DNA from: CAZNXJ01 sp964577115
GTDB lineage: Bacteria > Planctomycetota > Planctomycetia > Pirellulales > Pirellulaceae
NCBI GenBank assembly: GCA_964577115.1
Contig: CAZNXJ010000017.1
Coordinates: 1-64,000 of the forward strand
DNA length: 64,000 nucleotides
Reading direction: 5' to 3'
The first letter of the stretch is position 1. Every line of letters begins with the position of its first letter. Under the pieces are notes generated by a model, which saw nothing but the letters and a program-made list of their open reading frames with translations, did no database searches and had not been told where the DNA came from. This document shows positions 1 to 12,014 of the stretch, piece after piece. The position numbers and the translations under genes were made by a program.

Positions 1-116
1 GTTCCTTCTAGGGCCACGAGTTGGCAACCAGTCACTGGCGTGCGATCCGCCATCAGCCTATGATACTCGGGCCCGGCGGCTTCCTCGCCGTGTAGGTCGG
101 CTTCGCTTTAGGCGGG

Positions 117-144
117 TTGCGAAGGAAGCGGAAGTCCTTAGAAT
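117..144 (+). promoter_or_regulatory. Candidate sigma70-type promoter of the tRNA-Lys gene
   Basis: TTGCGA at 117-122 and TAGAAT at 139-144 are separated by 16 bases and end 11 bases before the first base of the tRNA, which is the expected distance for a start just ahead of a tRNA. This is a pattern match only; the -35 is imperfect. Confidence 0.45.
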
Positions 145-155
145 GGCACAACTTC

Positions 156-228
<73 letters not shown>

Positions 229-247
229 CTTGTTTCTTCGCGCGGGA

Positions 248-1678
248 TTAGCTCAGAATTCCGTGCAACACTTCGCCATGGACGTCTGTCAGACGCATGT
301 CGCGGCCGCTGAAGCGGAATGTTAGACGTTCGTGGTCGATTCCCAATAGGTGCAGCATCGTGGCGTGCAGGTCGTGGATCTGTGCCTTGTTCTCGATTGC
401 CTTGTACCCGTACTCGTCCGTCGCGCCGTAGATCGTCCCGCCGCGCACACCGCCGCCGGCCAGCCACACGCTGAACCCGAACGGATTGTGGTCGCGACCA
501 TCCGCGCCCTGCGCAAACGGCGTGCGACCGAACTCGCCTGCCCAAACGACGAGCGTCGTCTCCAGAAGCCCGCGGTCGGCCAGGTCGGTCAGCAACGCCG
601 CTATCGGTTGATCCACCGCGCGCGCATTGTCTTCGTGGCCGCGATTCAAATCGCCATGCTGGTCCCAGCGATCATGCCCCACGCCGGGACATGTCAGCTC
701 GACGAAACGCACACCACGCTCGACGAGACGCCGAGCCAGCAGGCACTGACGGCCAAAGATGGCCGTCCCCTTCGACTCCGCCTCCAGGCCGTACATCCGC
801 TGAGTTGCCGCGGTCTCCTGGCTTAAGTCGGTGAGCTCGGGTACCGCCGTCTGCATCCGATACGCGAGCTCGTAGTTTGCGATCGCCGATTCGATCTCGT
901 CGACCGTCCCCACTCGCTCGAGCGTCATTCGGTCGAGATGTTCGAGAAGAGCGAGCTTCGAACGCTGGACGTTCGGCCGCTCATCCAGCGGCCGAACGTT
1001 CGCCACCGGCATCTCCCCACTTTGAAAGATCGACGCCTGATAACTGGCGGGCAAAAAGCCACTGTTAAAATTGTCCAGCCCACCCGGCGGAATAAGCCCA
1101 CCATTCAAAACGACAAACGCAGGAAGCTCCTCGCACTCGGTTCCCAAGCCATACCCGAACCACGCGCCCATGCTCGGCCGGCCCTGAAGCCCGCTGCCGG
1201 TATGCAGGAAATAATTCGCGTTCGTGTGTTCCGAAAAGTTGGATGTCATGGATCGGATGACCGCCATCCGATCGACATGTTGCGCGATGTTCGGGAACAA
1301 ATCGCTGACCGGGATCCCCGACTCGCCGTATTGGCGGAACTTCCAGGGCGAAGCGAGCGTGTTGCCGACGTTGTCGAACTGCGTCGGCTCGATTTTCATT
1401 GGGAACGGTTTGCCGTGATCGCGATCTAGCCGCGGCTTGGGATCGAACGTATCCACCTGCGAAGGGCCGCCGTCCATGTAGAGAAAGATGACGTTCCTGG
1501 CGCGCGCCGGAAAATGGCTTGGCCGCGGCGCGAATGGCGACGAACCCGTCGCCGCTGCACCTTGCGACTCGCCAAAAGCCGCAGCCAGCGCCACGATCCC
1601 AAAACCCATGCCGCACTCGGCGAGCATTTCGCGCCGCGTATAAGCTCGGCGGTGATACCGACCGCAATGGTGCTTCAC
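248..1678 (-). CDS. DUF1501 family secreted protein (Tat signal)
   Basis: About 476 residues. DUF1501 proteins belong to the alkaline phosphatase/sulfatase-like superfamily; their substrate is unknown, and in Planctomycetes they are nearly always paired with a cytochrome-DUF1549-DUF1553 protein, as here. Visible family motifs are MDGGPSQVDTFDPKP near the N-terminus, WAGEFGRTPF, GRDHNPFGFS and a C-terminal LHLLGIDHERL. The N-terminus has a twin-arginine-like stretch (TRREMLAECG) followed by a hydrophobic segment, which suggests export. The GTG start at 1678 was chosen because GAGGAG lies 6 bases upstream; an ATG at 1732 is possible and a longer reading would overlap the upstream gene. It lies 74 bases downstream of the cytochrome partner and is probably co-transcribed with it. 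Confidence 0.9.
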   Translation of the reverse strand: MKHHCGRYHRRAYTRREMLAECGMGFGIVALAAAFGESQGAAATGSSPFAPRPSHFPARARNVIFLYMDGGPSQVDTFDPKPRLDRDHGKPFPMKIEPTQFDNVGNTLASPWKFRQYGESGIPVSDLFPNIAQHVDRMAVIRSMTSNFSEHTNANYFLHTGSGLQGRPSMGAWFGYGLGTECEELPAFVVLNGGLIPPGGLDNFNSGFLPASYQASIFQSGEMPVANVRPLDERPNVQRSKLALLEHLDRMTLERVGTVDEIESAIANYELAYRMQTAVPELTDLSQETAATQRMYGLEAESKGTAIFGRQCLLARRLVERGVRFVELTCPGVGHDRWDQHGDLNRGHEDNARAVDQPIAALLTDLADRGLLETTLVVWAGEFGRTPFAQGADGRDHNPFGFSVWLAGGGVRGGTIYGATDEYGYKAIENKAQIHDLHATMLHLLGIDHERLTFRFSGRDMRLTDVHGEVLHGILS

Positions 1679-1752
1679 GTCGATCTCCTCGTTATCCGCT
1701 CCGATGACGCTCGCTCCGCAGCGCCTCCGCATCCCATGCCGTGACTCAAGCC

Positions 1753-4700
1753 CTAGAGAACAAATATGAATTCCTTCATGTTGATCAGCACATGCGCCAG
1801 TTCGGCCCACAGCTCCGGCGCGGTAAGTAGGTCCGAGTCTGCCATGCCCTGCTGCTCGGCCAACGCCCGCAAGAACTCCTCCGCCGCCGCACGCTCTTGC
1901 TCGCTCGGCAAGCGCGCGATCGCTGCGAGGTAAAGTCTGTCGATCGTAGCGCCGACGGATTCGGGGTGCTGGGCGAGTGTCCGCCGAGCCCAGGCGCGCG
2001 AGAGGTCGACAACCAGAGGATCGTTCAGCAGGGCCAAAGCCTGCGCTGGCACGTTCGATACGCTGCGTCGCCCCACGGTACTGAACGGCTGCGGTCGATC
2101 GAAAGCCAGCATCATCGGCGAGAGAAAGTTGCGCCGCACGGCTTCATAGATGCTGCGGCGCCCGTTCCCGTCCAAAGGCCCGCTTACCGCCGGACGCCCT
2201 CGTCCCTGCATAAATGGTGTCAAGTGAATCGGCACGCTCGGACCAAACTGTTCGGCCCGCAGCCGTCCGCCGAGACTCAGCAGCGCATCGCGAATGGCTT
2301 CCCCTTCCAGCCGCCGAATGTTCATCCGGTGGAGCCAAAGGTTTTGAGGATCTACCGCTTCGGCTTCGGCCCGCGGCGCGCTCGACATCCGATACGTACT
2401 CGAAAGCACAATGCGGCGTATCAACCGCTTCAAAGACCAACCGTCGTCGATCAGCGATGTCGCCAAATGGTCGAGCAACTCGGGATGAGTTGGTAACTCG
2501 CCGAGCACCCCGAAGTTGTCCGTCGAGGCCACAATGCCGCGCCCCATCAGATGATGCCAGACGCGGTTCACCACGACGCGGGAAGGAAAGGGATTTGCCG
2601 GATCGGTGAGCTGCCGTGCCAGTGCGAGCCGTCCGCTGCCGGGTTCGTCGGTCGGTTGCGGCGGTCCGGAAATAGCCGTCAGCAAACCGCGTGGAACGAG
2701 CGGTCCGGGCGTCTTCGGATTTCCGCGGATGAGCAGGCGTTCGTCTTCCCCCGTACCTTCCCACATGGCCGGTGCCGTGCGACTGGTGCGCTGGATCTGG
2801 GCCGCAAGCTGCTCGCGCGCTGACCGATACGCCGGCTCATGCCGCCCGCGAATCGCCTGCGCGTTGGCGCCAAACAGGGCGCTATGGCAGAGCATCCAAT
2901 CGAGCAGGTGGGCCTGCGTGGGGGCGAGGCCACCAGCCGTTTCCGCTTCAAACTGGCCAGCAACATCCGAGAACAAATGCTGGTACGTTTCGGCCAATTG
3001 CTGAATGTTGGCCGGCCAGCTCGCACGGAGTCTCGCGATCGCCGCCTCGGCCGGCGCCACTCGCGGAAGCGGCGGCGGGACGGGCGCCTGAACGACCCGA
3101 TAAATTTCCAGCGGCGAGTCTCCCAGCGGGCTGAATTCAACGTGGGCGCGATGTCCGCGATAACGGCCAAGATCGTGCGTCACCCACCGCCACGGTTCGT
3201 CCTCAGTTCCCTCGGTCTTGAACTCCATTACGAGCGAACCGTGTAGCGGACCGTTGATCAGGACATGCGAATCAACGGCCGCGTAGGCCACGCCGCTTCC
3301 CCGCACAAGATAGTGCACCGGGCCTGCCGTAATCTCGAATGTCGGCGTGCGAACAATCTGGCCGGCGCGGATCCAGCTTCCCAGTCGGCCCGCTTCATTC
3401 ATTGTCCCCTCGGCCAGGGCAAGGCCGTTCCAGGCGGGATCGCGGCGAGCGGCCCCGAACGTGACCGTTCGCAATGGATACGCTCCCGAATGGGCTTCCC
3501 AGTGCCACTGGCCCGGCAGCCGTGGACGCGTACCAAACGCGAAGCCGTCGGTGAGCCAAGGTGTGGATTCGGTCGAGCTGTAATCGACGACGACGTGCGC
3601 GTCGCCTGGATGCGAGGAAGGGCCAACCGCTTCGGACCAAGATCGCAGTGTCGCGTCTTCCAGTTTCGTGTCACCCCAGGCCACAGCGGCCCACAGCCAC
3701 AGCGGATCGCCCGGTTCGCCGCGAACGCGAATGAGATGAGCGGCAAGTCGTGCGAGCACTTCCGCATCCAGCTGGCGAGGCGCAGCGATCTCCTCCACGT
3801 GTGCCAGGAACTCGGGCGGAAGCACCGCTTCCTGAAATTCGAGCATCGCGAGGCGTTCGGCAAGTGGCCGGACGGCGTCTGCTTGGAGCAATTCGCGAGC
3901 GGCGAGGAGATACTCGGCCATTCGTGCGAGCACCGGTTGCTGAGCACCGCGCCAATCGTCTGCTACCGCTCGGCCGAACTTTCGCTCGAGCGCCTCCAGC
4001 TCGGCGGCCACTTGCCGGTTATGTTCGATCGAGTCGAAGCGTACCTGCCGGTACGCCGTGCTCTGCAAATAACCAAACAGACTGTAGTAATCCGCTTGAG
4101 GAATCGGATCGAACTTGTGGTCGTGACAACGAGCACATGCGACCGTGAGTCCGAGAAAGGTCTTGCTGAAGACATCGACCATGTTGTCGAACCGATCGCA
4201 CTCATCCTTCCGGATGTCGACCGGCGAATGAACCCATTCGCCGAGAAACCAAAAGCCCGTTCCCAAAATCGATTCGTTGCCGCCCGTCACGGGATGACGT
4301 CGCGGTGGGTCCAAGAGATCTCCCGCAATGTGCTCGACCATAAACTGGTCATAGGGCACATCGGCATTGAGCGCACGGATAACGTAATCGCGGTAGTGGT
4401 AAGCATTGGCGATGTCATAGTCGAACTCGTGCCCCCGCGATTCGGCGTACCGCACCAGATCCAGCCAGTGCCGCCCCCAGCGTTCACCGAAGTGGGGCGA
4501 GTTCAACAGGTGATCGACAACGGCGGCATACGCGGCCGGCGAGGGATCCTGCTGAAACGCCTCGATTTCTTCCGGAGTCGGTGGGAGTCCGATCAGCGCA
4601 AAGTAAACGCGCCGGAGCCAGACGGCCGGCGGAGCTTCGGGCGCGGGAGTCAACCCGTTCTGCTCGAGTTTGGCCAGAATAAAAGCGTCCAGCGGATCAC

Positions 4701-5253
4701 GCGGCCATTCGGTATGCTCGACGGCCGGGATCGCCGGCCGCCCGAGCGGCTGCCAGGCCCAATGCGCTTGCTTTTGGGCTTCGATATCCAATTCGGTCGA
4801 GCCGGCCGCGTGTGTGACCGCCGGCGTCGCCGGCCAGGGGGCTCCCATTTCAACCCAGCGCGTGAGCGTCTCGATTTCCCGCGGCGATAACTTTGATTTC
4901 GGCGGCATCTGATAGAGGTCGCCGTAGTTGATGGCATCGATCAGCAGGCTTTCCTTGGCATTGCCCGGAACAAGGCTTGGGCCCGTGTCGCCGCCGGCGA
5001 GCGCCGCTTCGCGTGAGTCGAGCCGCAGACCGCCTCGAGTGTGTTCTTCATCCTCGCCGCTATGGCATTCGTAACAGTGCTGGACGAGCAGCGGGCGGAC
5101 GGACTTTTCGAAGAATTCGAGCTGCTGAAGATCGGGTTCCTCGCCGCGAGCGAGCGGCAGGAAGGCGAGCAAAAGTCCGAGCACGGTGCCGAGCCGGCGG
5201 AGAGGATCCACGAGCTTGGCGAGACAGCGGAACTGCAAGATCCGATTTGCCAT
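1753..5253 (-). CDS. PSCyt1-DUF1549-DUF1553 cytochrome-type secreted protein
   Basis: 1166 residues with a signal peptide (hydrophobic LGTVLGLLLAFLPLA at about 21-35). The planctomycete cytochrome domain follows, with haem motif CYECH at 60-64 and MPPKSKLS further on. Then comes DUF1549 (DAFILAKLEQNGLTP, FGERWGRHWLDLVRYAES) with a second motif CARCHDHKFDP at about 373, and C-terminal DUF1553 (VVVNRVWHHLMGRG, NFGVLGELPTHPELLDHLA). The roughly 400 residues between DUF1549 and DUF1553 are unusually long and hold a beta-rich region that could be carbohydrate-binding. The family is thought to act in the periplasm, possibly in redox-linked polymer breakdown, but no activity is established. It is the upstream partner of the DUF1501 gene at 248-1678. 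No strong ribosome binding site is visible; the start is set by the signal peptide. Confidence 0.92.
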   Translation of the reverse strand: MANRILQFRCLAKLVDPLRRLGTVLGLLLAFLPLARGEEPDLQQLEFFEKSVRPLLVQHCYECHSGEDEEHTRGGLRLDSREAALAGGDTGPSLVPGNAKESLLIDAINYGDLYQMPPKSKLSPREIETLTRWVEMGAPWPATPAVTHAAGSTELDIEAQKQAHWAWQPLGRPAIPAVEHTEWPRDPLDAFILAKLEQNGLTPAPEAPPAVWLRRVYFALIGLPPTPEEIEAFQQDPSPAAYAAVVDHLLNSPHFGERWGRHWLDLVRYAESRGHEFDYDIANAYHYRDYVIRALNADVPYDQFMVEHIAGDLLDPPRRHPVTGGNESILGTGFWFLGEWVHSPVDIRKDECDRFDNMVDVFSKTFLGLTVACARCHDHKFDPIPQADYYSLFGYLQSTAYRQVRFDSIEHNRQVAAELEALERKFGRAVADDWRGAQQPVLARMAEYLLAARELLQADAVRPLAERLAMLEFQEAVLPPEFLAHVEEIAAPRQLDAEVLARLAAHLIRVRGEPGDPLWLWAAVAWGDTKLEDATLRSWSEAVGPSSHPGDAHVVVDYSSTESTPWLTDGFAFGTRPRLPGQWHWEAHSGAYPLRTVTFGAARRDPAWNGLALAEGTMNEAGRLGSWIRAGQIVRTPTFEITAGPVHYLVRGSGVAYAAVDSHVLINGPLHGSLVMEFKTEGTEDEPWRWVTHDLGRYRGHRAHVEFSPLGDSPLEIYRVVQAPVPPPLPRVAPAEAAIARLRASWPANIQQLAETYQHLFSDVAGQFEAETAGGLAPTQAHLLDWMLCHSALFGANAQAIRGRHEPAYRSAREQLAAQIQRTSRTAPAMWEGTGEDERLLIRGNPKTPGPLVPRGLLTAISGPPQPTDEPGSGRLALARQLTDPANPFPSRVVVNRVWHHLMGRGIVASTDNFGVLGELPTHPELLDHLATSLIDDGWSLKRLIRRIVLSSTYRMSSAPRAEAEAVDPQNLWLHRMNIRRLEGEAIRDALLSLGGRLRAEQFGPSVPIHLTPFMQGRGRPAVSGPLDGNGRRSIYEAVRRNFLSPMMLAFDRPQPFSTVGRRSVSNVPAQALALLNDPLVVDLSRAWARRTLAQHPESVGATIDRLYLAAIARLPSEQERAAAEEFLRALAEQQGMADSDLLTAPELWAELAHVLINMKEFIFVL

Positions 5254-5578
5254 GTCGCTGTTCTTCGCTTAGGGGAACCCCGGTGCATGCCGGTAAGCAG
5301 CGCGTCGGGTATGTGCTGAACAGTGCCCCCCGGCTGTCGCACGCCGCGGCACCGCAGGACCGCTTGGCGCCCGGCCGCGCTGCGCATACACAGCCGTGCG
5401 GCCCCTGACAGGATGTGTCGGTGGTCGCCGACCCGCCAGTGGGCGATCCAGGTCCTTCGCAGTATATTCGATCGCCAAAATCGGTTCAAAGCGAAGCAAA
5501 TGCGTCTGTTCGCCGCTCGGACGCGCCAACTCGATCTAAACTCTTTAGAGGTAACCCCAACTTAGGAGACAACGTGCC
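5254..5578. other. Divergent intergenic region
   Basis: This 325-base region lies between two divergently oriented genes and must hold both promoters. I see no clear coding sequence, repeat or strong hairpin. Short open frames here have atypical composition and no ribosome binding site. The ribosome binding site AGGAG for the rightward gene is at 5564-5568. Confidence 0.5.
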
Positions 5579-6058
5579 ATGAACCCGTCTCAGACCCGCC
5601 GAGGTTTGTTGCACACCGACAGCAGAACGAAACCAAGTCGCCCAGTTGCTCGACGCGTCCAGTTGGGCGCCGCGGCACTCGCCCTGTTGCTGGCTGCAGC
5701 GGGAGGGAGTGCTTACGGCGGTGTGTACGGATTGGACCTATCAGGCTACTGGTCCGGGGGATGGCAGAGCTGCACGACGGGCCACAAAGGCCCGTTAAAG
5801 GCTTCGTTCTGCCGGCTCCACAACGGTGACTATGAGGTCCGGTTCCGCGGTCGGTTTTTCCGCGTGATCCCGTTTCGCTACCGCGTCGTGCTCCACGTCA
5901 TCGACCAGCAGGGCGATACCGTGTATCTCGCCGGCAGTTCGTACCTGGGGCGGCTGTTCGGCACGTTTGAATACCAGGCAACCGCGACGCCCAGCGAGTT
6001 CCGCGCGACGTACACATCGAAGAAGGATTGCGGCGAGTTCTGGATGTGTCGAGGCTGA
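5579..6058 (+). CDS. Small secreted hypothetical protein
   Basis: 159 residues, function not recognised. A cationic N-terminus (about 1-28) precedes a hydrophobic stretch LGAAALALLLAAAGGSAYGG (about 29-48), consistent with a signal peptide. The mature part of about 110 residues is rich in beta-strand-forming residues and has four Cys residues (in SCTTGHKG, SFCRL, DCGEF and MCRG) that could form two disulfides in the periplasm. The start is supported by AGGAG 10 bases upstream of the ATG. It is monocistronic: the next gene is on the other strand. Homologues, if any, would probably be restricted to Planctomycetes. Confidence 0.75.
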   Translation: MNPSQTRRGLLHTDSRTKPSRPVARRVQLGAAALALLLAAAGGSAYGGVYGLDLSGYWSGGWQSCTTGHKGPLKASFCRLHNGDYEVRFRGRFFRVIPFRYRVVLHVIDQQGDTVYLAGSSYLGRLFGTFEYQATATPSEFRATYTSKKDCGEFWMCRG

Positions 6059-6101
6059 TGGACGAGCGCAAAGGAATAAGGAACGGTGGACGCGGCGTCT
6101 G

Positions 6102-6323
6102 TCAGGCACGTGGTGGAGAGTGGTTGGCGGAAACCACGCGCGGATGACGCTCGTTGTCGTCGATCAAGCGCATGAGCGTCCGCGCGTTGCGATCGGGCGT
6201 ATCGGCGCGGCAGTTGCAAAACACGAACGTGATATGGCCGGGCGCCCGCACGCGCCGATGGCACTTGGGGCACTCGAACGTACGGCGAAAGTCGTACTTC
6301 AGGCGTTCGTAGGGGCCTTTCAT
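6102..6323 (-). CDS. Small zinc-ribbon protein, planctomycete-type
   Basis: 73 residues beginning MKGPYERLKYDFRRTFECPK. Cysteines in CPKCHRR (18-21) and FCNC (about 34-36) form a CPxC...CxC pattern suggesting a small zinc-binding ribbon. I recall short planctomycete proteins starting MKGPYERLKYDLRR with the same Cys layout, so this looks like a conserved lineage-specific miniprotein; its role is unknown. A longer reading to 6470 would overlap glgC, so the internal ATG at 6323 was chosen; GGGGTAG lies about 8 bases upstream. It follows glgC by 58 bases on the same strand and may be co-transcribed. The last 20 residues have no visible fold. Confidence 0.7.
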   Translation of the reverse strand: MKGPYERLKYDFRRTFECPKCHRRVRAPGHITFVFCNCRADTPDRNARTLMRLIDDNERHPRVVSANHSPPRA

Positions 6324-6381
6324 AGGACTACCCCGATGCGATCCGCGCCGCCGCTCCACCACACTTTCCCGCAGCGCCGCA

Positions 6382-7725
6382 TCAACTCGGAGCGCCCGCA
6401 CCAACCGACGCCTGCATCGCCGCCCGGTTCTCCCAGCGCCAGCCATCGCGCAGAATAGCGCCTTTGACAATGCACGGAATGCTGTCCACCATCATGCAAT
6501 CGTCCGCGTCCGGACTTTCTTCGATCTGCTCGTCGTTCGCAACGCGTACATCGCGCCCGATGCGGCAGTTCTTATCGACGATCGCCCCCTCGATCACCGA
6601 CCGGTCGCCGATGCCGATGTGAGGTCGCCCCAATGCGATGTTGGTGGCCTTCTGTTCGTCGGACTCGTAATAGTCCGCCCCCATCAATACCGAATTCCGA
6701 ATGACGACGTTTTCGCCGATCATGCAGCGCAGTCCAATGACGCTGTTCTCGATGACGGCACCGCGCCCGATGCGGCAACCGTCGGCAACGAGGCTCGAGC
6801 GGATCGTGGCCCCCTCGAGCACGCTTGGCGGCAAAAACCGCGCTCGGGAATACACCGGCGCGTCGGCCGAGGCGAGATTGAACGGAGGATTGGGAGCGGC
6901 GAGCGAAAGGTTGGCCTCGTAAAACGCGCGGATCGTGCCGATGTCTTCCCAGTAGTCATCGAACAGATACATGAATACGTTGCGCGTGCGAATCGAAGCC
7001 GGAAACACTTCCTTGCCGAAATCGTGATAGGAGGTTTTCTCCAGCACGTCGAGCAGGGCGGAGCGATTGAAGATGTAGATCCCCATGCTCGCCAGGCACT
7101 CACGCCCATGGCTGGGAACTCCCAGCTGATCGATCCAGGCGGGTTCCGTGCGGATGAGATTGATTTCCTCGTCGGTTTTCGGCTTTTCGAGGAACCCTGT
7201 CACGCGCCCTTCGGCGTCGGCACGCATGATGCCGAGCGCACCGGCCTGGTCGCGCGTTACCGGCATGGCCGCGATCGTGACGTCGGCTCCCCGCTGAATG
7301 TGCTCCTCGAGCATCTTCTTGTAATCCATCCGGTAGAGCTGATCGCCGGACAGAATCAAGACGTAATCGCAGTCAGCCTGCTGCACATAGCGCAGTTGCT
7401 TACGAACCGCGTCCGCCGTGCCTTGGTACCAGTCGGTGCCCTCTGCCTCGGCGGTCTGCTGAGCGGCGAGGATCTCAACAAAGCCGCCATTGAACGCATC
7501 GAAGCGATAGGCCTGGCGGATGTGGCGGTGCAAGCTGACCGAGAGAAACTGAGTCAGCACATAGATCTTGTTGATGCCGCTGTTAATGCAGGTGGACAGG
7601 GGAATATCGATCAGGCGATATTTGCCGGCGAGAGGCACGGCCGGTTTGGCGCGATATTTCGTGAGCGGATACAAGCGCGTTCCTCGTCCGCCTCCAAGCA
7701 CCAGCGCGATTACGTTTCGCATCAT
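6382..7725 (-). CDS. glgC: Glucose-1-phosphate adenylyltransferase (ADP-glucose pyrophosphorylase)
   Basis: About 447 residues. It makes ADP-glucose from glucose 1-phosphate and ATP, the committed step of bacterial glycogen synthesis in the cytoplasm. The nucleotidyltransferase signature LVLGGGRGTRLYPLTKYRAK is at the N-terminus, followed by AGKYRLIDIPLS, the GTADAVRK loop, the LSGDQLYRMDY metal and nucleotide site, and the sugar-phosphate site GFLEKPK. A C-terminal left-handed beta-helix contains hexapeptide repeats (SVLEGATIRSSLVADG, RIGRGAVIENSVIG). The length and motifs fit the cyanobacterial/plant-like class. The extreme C-terminus (GWRWENRAAMQASVG) differs from the usual PDGTVI-type ending. 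Start choice is uncertain: ATG at 7725 or 7722, or GTG at 7749; none has a strong ribosome binding site. No other glycogen genes are adjacent. Confidence 0.95.
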   Translation of the reverse strand: MMRNVIALVLGGGRGTRLYPLTKYRAKPAVPLAGKYRLIDIPLSTCINSGINKIYVLTQFLSVSLHRHIRQAYRFDAFNGGFVEILAAQQTAEAEGTDWYQGTADAVRKQLRYVQQADCDYVLILSGDQLYRMDYKKMLEEHIQRGADVTIAAMPVTRDQAGALGIMRADAEGRVTGFLEKPKTDEEINLIRTEPAWIDQLGVPSHGRECLASMGIYIFNRSALLDVLEKTSYHDFGKEVFPASIRTRNVFMYLFDDYWEDIGTIRAFYEANLSLAAPNPPFNLASADAPVYSRARFLPPSVLEGATIRSSLVADGCRIGRGAVIENSVIGLRCMIGENVVIRNSVLMGADYYESDEQKATNIALGRPHIGIGDRSVIEGAIVDKNCRIGRDVRVANDEQIEESPDADDCMMVDSIPCIVKGAILRDGWRWENRAAMQASVGAGAPS

Positions 7726-7836
7726 GTCTGAACCGTTTTCGGGACTCACGAAGAGGGAGGTTGCTGCCGGGATTTGCCTGGAATTGACGAGGGGCTCCCG
7801 CGAATGACCCTGTGGCCGTTGGAGATGTGCGGCCCG

Positions 7837-10680
<2,844 letters not shown>

Positions 10681-11120
10681 GGGTGCGAAGCACCGCCTTT
10701 CGCGGCGGTAATAAGGTTATTCGAGACAAGCGGTTACGCCGAGCAATAGCGTTTCCGATGAAACACGCGATTCTAACGGCAATGGTTCCGGGTGACAATT
10801 GACGAGCCGGCGGCTCGCGGGCTGGTCCCAAGGCCCTCGCGCACACCATCGCCTTTCCATCGCGCGAGAGGTACAATCTTCACCACTCTGGCTCTCGTCC
10901 CGAGAGCCCGACGTGCTAAACTTAACGTGCTTGGTGGCGACGGATCCGCCATTCGCGACTTGCGAAGCTGTCGCGAGCATGGCGCGGCAGCATCGATCGC
11001 ATGGCCCTCACGAGTTCGGCCGCGATTTCGGCTTGTCTCGCGCTTTTGCCCTGAGAGGTTCCTCGACCTCCCCAACACCCCATTTTCATTTCTTCTCTGA
11101 CGGAGTTCTTCCGCGGGACT
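10681..11120. other. leuS-map divergent intergenic region
   Basis: 440 bases between divergent leuS and map. I looked for a T-box or riboswitch-like leader ahead of leuS and saw no convincing one. Short open frames in it (for example 10792-11100) are Arg/Ser/Pro-rich frame noise. A weak binding site CGGAG precedes the map ATG. Confidence 0.45.
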
Positions 11121-11921
11121 ATGCTGCAAAAGAATCGCAAGCATCTGCAACTGAACCAAAGCGAACGCAACGCGATGCGTGCCGCGGGACGCTTTAACGC
11201 TCAGCTCATGGATTACATCCGCCCGTTCGTGCGCGAGGGAATTACAACGGGGGAAATCGACCGGTTGGTACACGAGTACACGATCGACCACGGGCATCGA
11301 CCCGCACCGCTCAATTATCTCGGCTTTCCAAAAAGCTGCTGCACGAGCGTCAACGAAGTCATCTGCCACGGGATTCCCGGCGACTACGTCCTCCGCTCGG
11401 GTGACATCGTCAACATCGATGTGACGACCGTTGTGGATGGCTGGCATGGCGACCAGTCCGAGACGTTCCTGATCGGCGAAGTTTCCGACGAAGCGCGCGC
11501 GGTCACGCAGTGCTCACTCGATTGCCTCTACCTGGCCATCGATGCGCTGCGCCCAGGTGGACGCGTGTCGGATATCGGAGAAGCGATTCTCGCTGAGGCC
11601 ACTCGGCGAGGCTTCAGTGTCGTACGCGAGTACGTGGGCCACGGACTTGGTCGGCAATTCCACCAAGATCCCTCGATTTTCCACTACCCGAATCGCGAAG
11701 GACGCCAGGAGCGCCTACTGCCCGGCATGTGCTTCACGATCGAGCCGATGATCAATGCGGGCACGCGCCACACGGTGCTGGACCCGCGCGACGGTTGGAC
11801 CGTACGGACGCGCGACGGCAAGCTATCCGCGCAGTTCGAGCACACCATCCTGATGACCGAGGACGGCCCGGAGATTTTGACGGAAACGCAAAATGGGCCG
11901 CGCGCCGGACACCGGTTCTAG
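11121..11921 (+). CDS. map: Methionine aminopeptidase, type I
   Basis: 266 residues. It removes the initiator methionine from nascent proteins. The pita-bread metalloprotease fold is shown by the five conserved metal ligands: Asp100 and Asp111 (NIDVTTVVDGWHGDQSETF), His174 (GHGLGRQFH), Glu208 (FTIEPM) and Glu240 (FEHTI). The substrate-contacting His83 is in EVICHGIP. Length is typical of type I enzymes without an N-terminal zinc finger extension. It is divergent from leuS and convergent with the SH3-domain gene, so it is probably a single-gene transcript. Confidence 0.97.
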   Translation: MLQKNRKHLQLNQSERNAMRAAGRFNAQLMDYIRPFVREGITTGEIDRLVHEYTIDHGHRPAPLNYLGFPKSCCTSVNEVICHGIPGDYVLRSGDIVNIDVTTVVDGWHGDQSETFLIGEVSDEARAVTQCSLDCLYLAIDALRPGGRVSDIGEAILAEATRRGFSVVREYVGHGLGRQFHQDPSIFHYPNREGRQERLLPGMCFTIEPMINAGTRHTVLDPRDGWTVRTRDGKLSAQFEHTILMTEDGPEILTETQNGPRAGHRF

Positions 11922-11963
11922 TCGCTCAGACGGCAACGCGCCCACTGACGTTCCCACGTGCGC

Positions 11964-12004
11964 ACCGTGCACTCGCTACACCATCGCGCCGAAAGTGCAC
12001 CGGT
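11964..12004. terminator. Hairpin between convergent genes
   Basis: ACC-GTGCACT (11964-11973) pairs with AGTGCAC-C-GGT (11994-12004) over ten base pairs with one bulged C and a 20-base loop. It sits between the convergent map and SH3-domain genes. There is no T-run, so it is only a candidate terminator. Confidence 0.3.
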
Positions 12005-12014
12005 AGCGCGCAGG

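Noticed and set aside
3265..4890. 541-residue forward open frame opposite the cytochrome/DUF1549 gene
   Set aside because: It is antisense to a well-supported coding region and has no recognisable features.
10681..11120. T-box or riboswitch ahead of leuS
   Set aside because: No T-box sequence or specifier arrangement could be found in the leader, and these elements are not expected in Planctomycetes.
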